A stretch of 36,316 bases of DNA from Clostridia bacterium (GCA_017541205.1 JAFXZO010000076.1:1-36316), one strand, 5' to 3'. Counted from the stretch's first letter, positions 14,825 to 26,751 are shown. Notes: a model not told the origin generated them from the sequence alone. Program-made: numbers and translations.

Positions 14825-15265
14825 ATGGATAAAAAGATCGTGGATTTCCTGATCCGGGCAAAACGGGCGACCTACGCCGGGAAAGGGGCGGAGACAGCCT
14901 CTTCCAGGATCGGATCCCATGACCTGGTTTATCGGGAAAATGATCTGATGTACTATGACACTTATCTTGGCGGAGAAAAGTTTGCCGGAGAGGAAGCGCT
15001 GTGGATCGCCGAAGCGCCGTGCTGGAGCATGAATTACGTGGGCCGGGTGACAGGCAGCCCTTTCAGCGGCGATTTTCTGAAGGAAGCGCTGCTGCGTGTG
15101 CCGCAGGCTGCGCCGTATCGGGGCCCGGCACGGTATGAAAACGGCGATTACGCGTATTCCTGTTCCGTAGAGGGCGAATTCAGCTGGTTTCAGGGGAAAG
15201 AGCGCATCACGTATCAGGGCAGGCTGATTTACGAATGCTGTTTCCACGGCGGGATGATTCAATAA
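14825..15265 (+). CDS. DUF5680 domain protein
   Basis: The 146-residue protein matches the DUF5680 family from the first residues: FLIRAKRATYAGKG, YYDTYLGGEKFAGEEALW, WSMNYVGRV and FLKEALLRVP. In other Clostridia this domain often sits C-terminal to an XRE helix-turn-helix; here it stands alone, so no DNA-binding part is present. The biochemical role is unknown. ATG 14825 follows a GAGGG site; an in-frame ATG at 14774 lies only 7 nt after the -10 box and is unlikely. It converges on the amino-acid ATPase gene with a 32-nt gap. Confidence 0.8.
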   Translation: MDKKIVDFLIRAKRATYAGKGAETASSRIGSHDLVYRENDLMYYDTYLGGEKFAGEEALWIAEAPCWSMNYVGRVTGSPFSGDFLKEALLRVPQAAPYRGPARYENGDYAYSCSVEGEFSWFQGKERITYQGRLIYECCFHGGMIQ

Positions 15266-15297
15266 ATAAACGGGAGACGGCAGGCAAATTGAAACGT

Positions 15298-16047
15298 TCA
15301 GTGCGCGGTCAAGGACGAAAGGAAATCCTTCGCGCGCTGAGACTTAGGATGACCGAAGAAGGCTTCGGGCGTGTTTTCTTCCACGATGCAGCCGCCGTCC
15401 ATGAAAACCACCCGGTCTGCCACCTTCCGGGCGAAATTCATTTCGTGGGTGACGATCAGCATGGTCATGCCGTCCTTGGCCAATTCCGCCATCACGTTCA
15501 ATACCTCGCCGATCATTTCCGGGTCCAGGGCGCTGGTGGGCTCGTCAAACAGCATGGCCTTGGGGTGCATGGCCAGGGCCCTGGCGATAGCGGCCCGCTG
15601 CTGCTGGCCGCCGGAAAGCTGGGCGGGCACTTTATTCGCCTGGTCGGCTACACCCACCCGTTCCAAGAGGCGCATGGCTTCCTGCCGCGCTTCTTTTTTG
15701 CTGGTTTTCAGCACGTCGCAGGGGGCGATGGTCAGGTTGTCCAGGACGGTGCGGTGGGCGAACAGGTTGAAGGATTGGAACACCATGCCGATCCTGGCGC
15801 GCATCTCCGCCAGCTTTCTTCCCTCCCGGGGAAGGGGCTCGCCCTCAAAGAGGATTTCGCCGGAATCAATGGTTTCCAGACGGTTGACGGCCCGGCAGAG
15901 GGTGGATTTGCCGGAGCCGGAAGGCCCGATGATGACCACCACTTCGCCCTTCTTCACCGTCAGGGAAATATCGTTCAGCACGTGCAGATCACCGAAGTGC
16001 TTGTGAACGTGCTTAAGTTCGATGACAGGCCGATCATTTTCCGTCAT
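15298..16047 (-). CDS. Polar amino-acid ABC transporter ATP-binding protein
   Basis: The 249-residue ATPase belongs to the GlnQ/ArtP/TcyC group that powers uptake of polar amino acids. Motifs are Walker [10 protein letters not shown] (41-49), Q-loop [10 protein letters not shown], signature LSGGQQQR, Walker [13 protein letters not shown] and switch His in [11 protein letters not shown] chose ATG 16047 because AAGGAG lies 6 nt upstream and the protein then has normal length. The start overlaps the end of the permease gene by four bases. It is the last gene of the binding protein-permease-permease-ATPase operon. Confidence 0.93.
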   Translation of the reverse strand: MTENDRPVIELKHVHKHFGDLHVLNDISLTVKKGEVVVIIGPSGSGKSTLCRAVNRLETIDSGEILFEGEPLPREGRKLAEMRARIGMVFQSFNLFAHRTVLDNLTIAPCDVLKTSKKEARQEAMRLLERVGVADQANKVPAQLSGGQQQRAAIARALAMHPKAMLFDEPTSALDPEMIGEVLNVMAELAKDGMTMLIVTHEMNFARKVADRVVFMDGGCIVEENTPEAFFGHPKSQRAKDFLSSLTAH

Positions 16048-16877
16048 GCCGCGCTCCTTTCTGCCGCGCCCGCCCGGTTCATGCGCCGGGCCAGGCGGTC
16101 GGACAGCTTGTTCAAAAGATAATTGATGAGAATATAGATCACCGCCACCACCAGATAAATGGACAGCAGCGCGTCGTAATTGGAAATCAGCACCTTGGCG
16201 TTCTGCATCAAGTCCGCGCAGGAAACGATGGAGGCGAAGGTGGTGTCCTTGAGCACGATCACCAATTCGGCGATCAGGGAGGGGATGACAAAACGGATGG
16301 CCTGAGGGAAAATGATCCGATAAAACAGCCGTGTTTCCCGGTAACCCAGGGACAGGGCCGCTTCCCGCTGGCCCTTGGGCACGGCGTTGACGCCGCCCCG
16401 CAGGGCTTCCGCCACCACGCCGCAGGCGGAAATGGCGCAGGGCAGGGTGATTTTCCAAAAAGCGCTGAGCTTCCAGCCGGTCTGCGGCACCACTAAGAAA
16501 AAGAAATAGATGAACAGCAGCGTGGGCACGCCCCGGGTAAACTCGATGATCCCCGTGCTGGCCCAGCGCAGCAGCCGGTTCTTTTGCAGCCTGCCCCGCA
16601 TGAGCAGAAAGCCCAAGGCGAAGGAAATGGCGGAGCCGGTGATTGCCGCCTCCACGGTAGTCAGCAGGCCCTCGCCCAAAAAGCGCCAGGTGGTGAGCTT
16701 GCCAAAGAACGCCCAGTAGCGTTCACCGAGCTGCCCCGTCACATAAAACTGCCGGACGACGATGAACAGCAGGGCGGCCAGGAGCAGCAGCGCCCCCGCC
16801 GTAGCCCAGGCGATGCGCCTGCGGGCCTTCGGCCCCGGCGCTTCATAGAGGATATCCCGAATGGAACCCGTTTTCAT
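16044..16877 (-). CDS. Amino-acid ABC transporter permease (second)
   Basis: The 277-residue membrane subunit is of the HisM/GlnP type, with a charged N-terminus (1-20), a first helix at about 24-44, a further stretch to about 65, and then the transport domain. The EAA coupling loop is [23 protein letters not shown] (about 171-193). ATG 16877 overlaps the first permease stop as ATGA. The two unlike permeases (277 and 219 residues) probably form a heterodimer, as in HisQM. Confidence 0.92.
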   Translation of the reverse strand: MKTGSIRDILYEAPGPKARRRIAWATAGALLLLAALLFIVVRQFYVTGQLGERYWAFFGKLTTWRFLGEGLLTTVEAAITGSAISFALGFLLMRGRLQKNRLLRWASTGIIEFTRGVPTLLFIYFFFLVVPQTGWKLSAFWKITLPCAISACGVVAEALRGGVNAVPKGQREAALSLGYRETRLFYRIIFPQAIRFVIPSLIAELVIVLKDTTFASIVSCADLMQNAKVLISNYDALLSIYLVVAVIYILINYLLNKLSDRLARRMNRAGAAERSAA

Positions 16878-17533
16878 CGCAGTATCCTCACTTTCCTGTC
16901 GATCCAGCTTCCCGCCGCGCCGATCAAAAGCCCGGTCAGGCAGTACAGGGCGGCGGAAATGGCAAAGGCCATCACGCCCCCCGCGCTGCGGGTGTTGATG
17001 TAGGATACGATGCCCGTCAGCTCCATGGGCCGAAGGGGCACCTGGGAGCCCAGGGAGGTGGTGAGCATGGTGGCGACCATGAGGTTGGTCAGGGGCAGCA
17101 CGGCGGAACGCAGGGATTGGGGGATCACCACGCGCCGGATGAGCTGGAAAAAGGTCATGCCCAGGGCCCGCGCCGCTTCGATCTGGCCCGGATGGATGGT
17201 GTTCATCCCGCTCATCAGATGCTCCGAGCAGAAGGCGGAGGGGATCAGCACCGTGGCGATGAGCACGCATACGTCATAGGGGAACGTGATTTTCAGGTAC
17301 GGCAGGGCGTAGACGAGCAGGATCAAAAGCGCCGCCCCCGGGATGTTGCGGAAGATCTGCACGTAAAAATCCCCGAAAAAACGAAGCGGCTTGATCGGAG
17401 ACACCCGAAGCACCGTGATCACGATACCGATCACAAACGCCCCGAGAAACGAAAAAAACGTCAGCCTCCAGGTGGTGAAAAGCGCCTGGAGGTAACGGTC
17501 GCCATATTGATTGAGAAGCTGTGAAACAGTCAT
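16874..17533 (-). CDS. Amino-acid ABC transporter permease (first)
   Basis: The 219-residue permease, starting MTVSQLLNQYGDRYLQAL, is of standard HisQ/GlnP length. The EAA loop is IEAARALGMTFFQLIRRVVIPQ. ATG 17533 follows GGGAGG by six bases, and that site comes just after a terminator hairpin, so its expression depends on readthrough from the binding-protein gene. The pairing with a second permease gene by ATGA overlap indicates equal translation of the two. Confidence 0.92.
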   Translation of the reverse strand: MTVSQLLNQYGDRYLQALFTTWRLTFFSFLGAFVIGIVITVLRVSPIKPLRFFGDFYVQIFRNIPGAALLILLVYALPYLKITFPYDVCVLIATVLIPSAFCSEHLMSGMNTIHPGQIEAARALGMTFFQLIRRVVIPQSLRSAVLPLTNLMVATMLTTSLGSQVPLRPMELTGIVSYINTRSAGGVMAFAISAALYCLTGLLIGAAGSWIDRKVRILR

Positions 17534-17547
17534 GGGCTGCCTCCCGG

Positions 17548-17583
17548 AAAAGGGCCTCAAGGCGAAATTGTCTTGAGGCCCTT
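17548..17583 (-). terminator. Intercistronic terminator between binding protein and permease
   Basis: The minus strand has a perfect 12-bp stem (17572-17583 with 17550-17561), a 10-nt loop and a T4 tract, ending just upstream of the permease ribosome site. Such partial terminators give more binding protein than membrane subunits. Confidence 0.82.
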
Positions 17584-17656
17584 ATAATCTGGGTTCAGTT
17601 TCTAAGACCAACGTATAATATGCCCTCTTCCCATTACGGCTTTCTCGGAAGGGGGT

Positions 17657-17788
17657 GCGGGGGGAACCGCTCTTTAGCAATACGGCTTTAGACGTATTGC
17701 GCGATACCACGCAAGTATCTTAGAACCGAAGCGCGGGCAAGCGAAGCGCAGGCCGTGCGATGCAGTTCCAAAGAGCGGTTTCCCCCGC
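17657..17788 (-). repeat. 132-nt inverted-repeat element with internal hairpins
   Basis: A 19-nt arm at 17657-17675 is the inverted complement of 17770-17788 with a single mismatch. Inside, 17678-17701 forms a perfect 8-bp hairpin (GCAATACG/CGTATTGC) and 17703-17719 a 5-bp hairpin (GATAC/GTATC); a further GAAC/GTTC closure surrounds GC-rich sequence at about 17724-17768. The whole could fold as a multibranched RNA or be a miniature mobile element. It starts 11 nt after the binding-protein stop codon. No other copy is in this window. Confidence 0.6.
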
Positions 17789-17798
17789 TACATTTCTC

Positions 17799-18710
17799 TT
17801 ATTCGGCGATGGCCGGGGCGGCGGGGGCGGTGTCAATGCCGGTGCGGTCGCCCAGGCTGATCTGCCACAGCTGGGCCCACAGGCCGCTCTCCTCGATGGC
17901 CTTGAGGAAGTCGTTGACGAAGGCCACGCCGTCGGAATCCTTGGGCAGGCCGATGCCGTAGGGGTCTTCGGGGCCGAACACGTCGCCCGCCACGGCATAC
18001 GTGCCGGGATTCTTCACGATGGAGTTGAGGATCAGGGTGTAGTCGGTCACATAGGCGTCGGCGCGGCCCAGCTCCACAGCGGTGCGGGCCTGGATGTCGT
18101 CCTCAAATTCCTGCACGATGGCGTCGGGCGCGAACTGGGTCAGGATGCTGGGGCCGGTGGAGCCCGCCTGGGTCGCCACGATCTTGTCCGCCAGGCCGTC
18201 AATGCCGGTGATCTCGGTGTTGCCGTACTTGACTAACACCGCATACTGGGAGGTGTAGTAGGGGCCGGCGAAGGAAATCACTTCCTGCCGGGAGGGGGTG
18301 ATGGAATAGGTGGCGAACACAGCGTCCACCTGGCCGCCGGTCAGCACGGATTCGCGGGTGCTGGAAGTCACCTGGGTCAATTCAAATTTGGTTTCGTCGC
18401 CCAGGATGTAGCGGGCCAGCAGCTGATACAGTCCGGCGTCAAAACCCCGGATGCCGTTGTCGGTTTCATCCAGCTGGCTGAACAGGAAGGAGGTGCGGGT
18501 GCCGCCCACCCGGAGGATACCGGCTTCCTTCACGGCAGTGGCCCATGTGCTGGCGGCGATCGCTTCATCGCTGGCAACGGGGCCGGAGGCCAGGAGCGCG
18601 TCAAAGGCCGCCTTATCGATGGCCGTGGGCTGCGCTTCTTCCGCAAAAGCGGGGGCAAATGCGGCGAGGGACAGGATCAGCGCGAAAAATACGGCGATGA
18701 TTTTCTTCAT
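17799..18710 (-). CDS. Polar amino-acid (probably cystine) ABC substrate-binding protein
   Basis: The 303-residue secreted protein has a signal peptide (MKKIIAVFFALILSLAAF, cleavage near AFA-EE) and a bilobed SBP_bac_3 fold (about 65-300). Family features are GFDAGLYQLLARYILG, VDAVFATYSITPSRQEVISFAGPYY and the ADAYVTDYTLIL hinge region. There is no Cys at the cleavage site, hence no lipobox. It heads an operon of two permeases and an ATPase, and its leader encodes a Cys-Cys peptide; I infer cystine or a related sulfur amino acid as ligand, which the fold alone would not show. Confidence 0.88.
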   Translation of the reverse strand: MKKIIAVFFALILSLAAFAPAFAEEAQPTAIDKAAFDALLASGPVASDEAIAASTWATAVKEAGILRVGGTRTSFLFSQLDETDNGIRGFDAGLYQLLARYILGDETKFELTQVTSSTRESVLTGGQVDAVFATYSITPSRQEVISFAGPYYTSQYAVLVKYGNTEITGIDGLADKIVATQAGSTGPSILTQFAPDAIVQEFEDDIQARTAVELGRADAYVTDYTLILNSIVKNPGTYAVAGDVFGPEDPYGIGLPKDSDGVAFVNDFLKAIEESGLWAQLWQISLGDRTGIDTAPAAPAIAE

Positions 18711-18742
18711 GGTTCATTTCCTTCTTTCTTTTATTTGATGGT

Positions 18743-18820
18743 TTACAGGATGGATGCAGGCTGCCGGAAGGCAAAAACGATCAGCGGGCCGCAACATCGC
18801 TTCCAGGGACGGTTCCGCAT
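18743..18820 (-). CDS. Cys-Cys leader peptide upstream of the amino-acid transporter
   Basis: This 25-codon ORF starts 7 nt after AAAGGAGG, a better ribosome site than most genes here. It begins MRNRPWKRCCGPLIVF, with tandem Cys codons TGT TGC at positions 9 and 10. A small hairpin followed by TTTTT overlaps exactly these codons, so a ribosome held there would prevent that hairpin from forming. It ends 32 nt before the binding-protein start. I read it as an attenuation leader that senses Cys-tRNA charging. Confidence 0.6.
   Translation of the reverse strand: MRNRPWKRCCGPLIVFAFRQPASIL
18773..18799 (-). terminator. Possible attenuator hairpin in the transporter leader
   Basis: The minus strand forms CGAT...ATCG plus an inner GCG/CGC, separated by a small internal loop, followed by T5 (18773-18777). 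The stem is weaker than the other terminators in the window. Its 5' arm includes the two Cys codons of the leader ORF. Confidence 0.4.
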
Positions 18821-18850
18821 CGAACGGCCTCCTTTCCTGAAATTGGAATT

Positions 18851-18879
18851 ATCCTATCAAAAGAACAGGCGTTTGTAAA
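18851..18879 (-). promoter_or_regulatory. Promoter of the amino-acid transporter operon
   Basis: The minus strand has TTTACA (18874-18879), 17 bp and TAGGAT (18851-18856). The adjoining TTGATAGGATAA resembles the AT-rich half-sites bound by CymR-type Rrf2 regulators, a weak similarity only. Confidence 0.5.
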
Positions 18880-18916
18880 GGAATAACGGGGGTTTCGACT
18901 GTGCTTTCTCTGTCTT

Positions 18917-20203
18917 TTATGCCCGGATGGCCGCAAAGCCGTTTTCCAGATCGGCGATGATATCGTCGATGTGCTCCGTGCCGATGGACAGGCGGATGGT
19001 GTTGGGGCGAATGCCCTGATCCAATAATTCTTCTTCGCTCAGCTGGGAATGGGTGGTGGAGGCCGGATGGATCACCAGGCTCTTTACGTCCGCCACGTTG
19101 GCCAGCAGGGAGAAGATTTGAAGCGCGTCGATGAACGCCCAGGCTTCCGTCTGCCCGCCCTTGATTTCAAACGTGAAAATGGACGCGCCGCCATTGGGGA
19201 AATAGCGCTCGTACAGCGCGCGGTCGGGATGGTCCGGCAGGGAGGGATGGTTGACCTTTTCGACCAGGGGATGGTTTTTCAGGTATTCCACCACCTTCTT
19301 CGTGTTCTCCGCGTGCCGGTCCAGGCGGAGGGAGAGGGTTTCCACCCCCTGCAAAAGCAGGAAAGCGTTGAAGGGGGAGATGGACGCGCCGGTGTCCCGC
19401 AGCAGGATGGCGCGAATGTAGGTGACGAAGGCCGCTGGGCCCACCACATCGTAGAAGGACACGCCGTGATAGCTGGGGTTCGGCGCGGCGATGTTCGGGT
19501 ATTTTCCGCTGGCCTTCCAGTCGAATTTGCCGGCTTCCACGATGATGCCGCCCAGGGTGGTGCCGTGGCCGCCCAGGAACTTGGTGGCGGAGTGCACCAC
19601 GATATCGGCCCCGTGCTCGATGGGGCGGATCCAGTAGGGGGTGCCGAAGGTGTTGTCGATCACCAGCGGCAGGCCGTGCTTGTGGGCGATTTCCGCGATG
19701 GCGTCGATATCCGGGATGTCGCTGTTGGGGTTGCCCAAGGTTTCCAGGTAGATGGCCCGGGTGTTTTCTTTGATGGCGCTTTCCACTTCTTTCAGGTTAT
19801 GGGCGTCCACAAAGGTGGTTGTCACGCCGTACTGGGGCAGGGTATGCGAAAGCAGGTTGAAGCTGCCGCCATAGATGGTCTTCTGCGCCACGATGTGCCC
19901 GCCATTGGCGGCCAGCGCTTCGATGGTGTAGGTGATGGCCGCCGCGCCGGAAGCCACCGCCAGGGCCGCGCTGCCGCCCTCCAAAGCGGCCACCCGCTTT
20001 TCCAGCACGTCCTGGGTGGAATTGGTGAGCCTGCCGTAAATGTTGCCCGCGTCCGCCAGGCCGAAGCGGTCAGCGGCGTGCCGGCTGTTGTGGAACACAT
20101 AGGAAGTGGTCTGATAAATCGGCACCGCGCGGGCGTCGGTGGCGGGGTCGGCCTGTTCCTGGCCTACGTGAAGCTGCAGGGTTTCAAATTTATAGTTACT
20201 CAT
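18917..20203 (-). CDS. metY: O-acetylhomoserine sulfhydrylase / aminocarboxypropyltransferase
   Basis: This 428-residue cytosolic enzyme of the Cys/Met-metabolism PLP family makes homocysteine from O-acetylhomoserine and sulfide. It matches the MetY branch: start [38 protein letters not shown], the phosphate and ring contacts in [21 protein letters not shown] and [10 protein letters not shown], and the PLP lysine in [17 protein letters not shown] (about residue 209). The insertion of the long form typical of MetY is present. AAAGGAG precedes ATG 20203. It is controlled by its own promoter, operator-like palindrome and peptide attenuator, and lies beside the sulfur amino-acid transporter. Confidence 0.94.
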   Translation of the reverse strand: MSNYKFETLQLHVGQEQADPATDARAVPIYQTTSYVFHNSRHAADRFGLADAGNIYGRLTNSTQDVLEKRVAALEGGSAALAVASGAAAITYTIEALAANGGHIVAQKTIYGGSFNLLSHTLPQYGVTTTFVDAHNLKEVESAIKENTRAIYLETLGNPNSDIPDIDAIAEIAHKHGLPLVIDNTFGTPYWIRPIEHGADIVVHSATKFLGGHGTTLGGIIVEAGKFDWKASGKYPNIAAPNPSYHGVSFYDVVGPAAFVTYIRAILLRDTGASISPFNAFLLLQGVETLSLRLDRHAENTKKVVEYLKNHPLVEKVNHPSLPDHPDRALYERYFPNGGASIFTFEIKGGQTEAWAFIDALQIFSLLANVADVKSLVIHPASTTHSQLSEEELLDQGIRPNTIRLSIGTEHIDDIIADLENGFAAIRA

Positions 20204-20256
20204 GATTTTTTTCTCCTTTTCATTTTTGTCGCTGTGCTGTTTCCCTCCCCGGCAAC

Positions 20257-20288
20257 AAAAAACCGGGGGCTGTTTTTCAAGCTCCCGG
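20257..20288 (-). terminator. metY leader attenuator terminator
   Basis: The minus strand pairs CCGGGAGCT (20280-20288) with AGCCCCCGG (20263-20271), eight pairs and one A.C mismatch, loop 8 nt, followed by T6. Its 5' arm, extended to GCCCGGGAG (20282-20290), is perfectly complementary over 9 nt to CTCCCGGGC at 20379-20387 in the leader ORF, the antiterminator partner. Confidence 0.8.
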
Positions 20289-20314
20289 GCACATGGCAGA
20301 AAGAAGAAGGAGGA

Positions 20315-20443
20315 TCAATCGTTATCCTTCATCCGAAGGCGCGTGGATAAACAGCCGAACGCCCCTGCCACGGAACCTGCCCGGGAGAAAAGCATTCGAC
20401 AGCACATGATGCTCTGCTGAAAACGAATCCTGGTTTCGGACAT
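20315..20443 (-). CDS. Cys-Cys leader peptide upstream of metY
   Basis: This 42-codon ORF begins 8 nt after AAAGGAGG and ends 27 nt before the terminator stem. Its tandem Cys codons are at positions 14 and 15 (SIMCCRML), with one more Cys at 31. The antiterminator segment begins 11 nt after the second Cys codon, just beyond the expected edge of a ribosome waiting for Cys-tRNA at codon 14. This spacing fits textbook attenuation: stalling leaves the antiterminator free and metY is transcribed; smooth translation to the stop lets the terminator form. Confidence 0.7.
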   Translation of the reverse strand: MSETRIRFQQSIMCCRMLFSRAGSVAGAFGCLSTRLRMKDND

Positions 20444-20474
20444 CCCTCGCGCCTCCTTTCGTTTGACTGCCGTT

Positions 20475-20508
20475 ACGATAGCACAAAAAACCTACTGTGT
20501 CAATAGGT
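20475..20508 (-). promoter_or_regulatory. metY promoter with palindromic operator
   Basis: The minus strand has a perfect TTGACA (20498-20503), 17 bp and TATCGT (20475-20480). A 19-bp near-palindrome ACCTAYTG-N3-CARTAGGT (20490-20508) covers the -35 box; half-sites match at 7 of 8 positions. Its placement predicts repression by a dimer, and Rrf2-family regulators of sulfur genes (CymR/IscR type) are the obvious candidates. Confidence 0.75.
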
Positions 20509-20621
20509 AATTGGCGGAGTTTTTGAGAAAAACAATTCCCGTACAAATGCCCGGTCCTTTGTTCGGCAGCGGTCAAGCCCTAACGCGGATCATTTTCAGC
20601 ATCATTTTTTTGGACCTTGGA

Positions 20622-20650
20622 TGGACAGGGCGGATTAAAATTGATATAAT
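20622..20650 (+). promoter_or_regulatory. Promoter of the small protein-giant ABC-STAS operon
   Basis: TGGACA (20622-20627), 17 bp and a perfect TATAAT (20645-20650). The rest of 20509-20765 holds no gene that I can see; the transcript leader is about 110 nt and purine-rich before the first start. Confidence 0.82.
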
Positions 20651-20765
20651 ACGGTGTAAAGACAGGAAAAAGACAGCATCATACCGCGCAAAAGAAGCGA
20701 TGGACGGCGCGGCGTGATCCATTGCTTCCCACACAGAACGAGAGGAAAGAAAGGAAGGAAAGACC

Positions 20766-21035
20766 ATGACCATTGAAGAGAGCGTACAGAAAAACCCGGC
20801 CGGATTCCAGGAGATCCTGGACGCAAGAACAGCGGATATTCAGCGGGCGCTGAACGATCTGTCCACGCAGCTGGATGGGATCTTCGGCGGCGCAATCAGG
20901 GAATACGCGGCGAAGACGGGCACAGAAGTCAATATGGACGGCATTTCTTCCTATAAAACTTTGAACAGGCTGATCACGGGGAAGCTGGACAGCATGATCA
21001 GGGAGCATATCCGTGAGAAGCGGAAGGATCTGTAA
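20766..21035 (+). CDS. Small helical protein of unknown function
   Basis: The 89-residue, soluble, mostly helical protein begins MTIEESVQKNPAGFQEILDA and ends in a basic tail (REKRKDL). I do not recognise the family. It has no signal peptide or membrane segment. The start follows a run of GGAAGG-like purines. It is transcribed from a near-consensus promoter and precedes the giant ABC fusion by 103 nt with no evident terminator between, so it is probably part of that operon and might be a cytoplasmic partner of the transporter or its STAS/HATPase module. Confidence 0.6.
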   Translation: MTIEESVQKNPAGFQEILDARTADIQRALNDLSTQLDGIFGGAIREYAAKTGTEVNMDGISSYKTLNRLITGKLDSMIREHIREKRKDL

Positions 21036-21138
21036 TAAAAATAGGATCGCACGATAACGCGGCGCCGCCTGTGTTCCGGAGGCTGCAGCATGCATCCCAT
21101 CCTGGAAAAATCTGACAGCATTAGGGGAGAAAACCACG

Positions 21139-25356
<4,218 letters not shown>

Positions 25357-25393
25357 CGGTTTTCCTGCTTTCCCGATGCCGCCCGCAAGAGAG

Positions 25394-25415
25394 CGCCGCG
25401 CTGATCGGCGCGGCG
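25394..25415 (+). other. GC-rich intercistronic hairpin
   Basis: A perfect 8-bp stem CGCCGCGC/GCGCGGCG with a 6-nt loop lies between the giant ABC gene and the STAS gene. No T-run follows, so it is not a normal terminator; it could stabilise the 3' end of the ABC message or set the ratio of the two products. Confidence 0.6.
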
Positions 25416-25473
25416 AACCGAAGAAAAACACGGCAAAGGAAAAAACGGCAATCATGAAACGGAGGAAAAGAAA

Positions 25474-25770
25474 ATGACCATCACCAAGAAGCAAAACGGA
25501 ACCAGCCTGGAAATCGCCCTGGAGGGCCGCCTGGACACCATGACCGCACCGGAGCTGGAGAAGGAACTGACCGCCGGCCTGGACGCCGCGGAGACCCTGA
25601 CGCTGGACTTTGAAAACCTGGCCTACATTTCGTCCGCCGGGCTGCGGGTGCTGCTCTCGGCGCATAAGCTCATGAGCCGGAAGGGCGGCATGAAGATCGT
25701 AAACGTCAATGAGATCGTCAAGGAAGTCTTTGACGTCACCGGCTTTGCCGACATCCTGACCATTGCGTGA
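25474..25770 (+). CDS. STAS domain protein (anti-sigma factor antagonist family)
   Basis: The 98-residue, single-domain STAS protein resembles SpoIIAA/RsbV: the first strand pair LEIALEGRLDTMTAPELEKEL, TLTLDFENLAYISSAGLRVLL and KIVNVNEIVKEVFDVTGF. In SpoIIAA the phosphorylated Ser stands just before the Gly of the DSSG loop; here the loop is SSAG (53-56), so that position is Ala and only the preceding Ser remains. GGAGG lies 8 nt before the ATG. It is 117 nt after a transporter gene that ends in an RsbW-like domain, the normal partner of such a protein. I infer direct binding between the two; no sigma factor or PP2C phosphatase gene is nearby. Confidence 0.88.
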   Translation: MTITKKQNGTSLEIALEGRLDTMTAPELEKELTAGLDAAETLTLDFENLAYISSAGLRVLLSAHKLMSRKGGMKIVNVNEIVKEVFDVTGFADILTIA

Positions 25771-26387
25771 GGGAAGCGGCGTAAAAACCTTCCGGAAACG
25801 GCGCCGGAGCGGACGGAAAGGAAGTCCGGCACGAGTGGGGAAAATCCGCAGCGGCGCATGCCGCTGACGATGTGAAGGAACCCGTTTGCAAACGTCAGGT
25901 GGAAAAGATCAACCAAGCGCGGCCTTCCGTCCCAGCGGTGTCATCATCTGGAACATCTTGCGCGCCTGAAGCATCTGGCCGATCGCCGTGCCCTGACGGT
26001 TATATGCGTCCGCAATTTGCGTTTCGGCGGCCACATCGTCGGCCAGGGCGGCCATGCCCATCAGGGTCAGCATGCGGGCCTGTCCGTCGGCGGTGTACGG
26101 ATCGAAGCTGTCGGACGTTGCTTCCTGCAATGCGCCGTAATAGCCTGTCGGATCGGTGTCCGTCGCGTGATCCTGCACCCAGGCCATGGCCCTGTCGATC
26201 TGCTCCCTGTTCGTGTCCGGGTCGTAATCGCTGTTTTCCCGCAGGTATTGCTTCACCTCTTCATGCAGCGCGTCGCTTCTCTGTGCGGTCTGGCTGCCGA
26301 ATTGGCGCTGCCTGGGGCCTTGACTGTTCGTGTTTGCCGGGCCGGGCAGGCCGGTTCCGGGCGGCGTCACGTTGGTTGAGAGCATTC

Positions 26388-26448
26388 CGCCGTTCGCCAT
26401 GAAGCTGCGGAGCATGGATTCGAGCGTGTCGTCGGAGGGGAGGGAATA
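26388..26448 (-). repeat. 61-bp direct repeat, copy A
   Basis: The sequence is identical over 61 bp to 26691-26751. The two copies are 303 bp apart, a multiple of three, so the repeat preserves the frame and encodes the doubled RYSLPSDDTLESMLRSFMAN segment. Confidence 0.95.
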
Positions 26449-26690
26449 ACGAAGGCTATCATTCTGCTGTTCTGCGCTGTCACTATTTTGACCATTTATG
26501 ACATTGTATCCTGCTATTTCTCGTAGTATACTGTTAATAGAAACGTTGCCTTGTGCGGTTACGGGGGCTTCGGCTATCCGGCCGTTCGGATTGATCGAGT
26601 GGGCAGCGTTTTCTTTTATCGCAAGAACTCCATGAAAAGAATATTTGTTTTGCTGTCCTCTCGTCCCGCTGTTCATTTGTGCAACCAAAA

Positions 26691-26751
26691 CGCCGTTCGC
26701 CATGAAGCTGCGGAGCATGGATTCGAGCGTGTCGTCGGAGGGGAGGGAATA
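26691..26751 (-). repeat. 61-bp direct repeat, copy B
   Basis: This is the second copy of the 61-bp repeat. Full identity, including silent positions, points to a recent duplication or gene conversion; the segment between the copies is AT-richer than the flanks. Confidence 0.95.

Noticed and set aside
20341-20350. DnaA-box-like CGTGGATAA
   Set aside because: One mismatched single copy inside the metY leader ORF; no cluster nearby.
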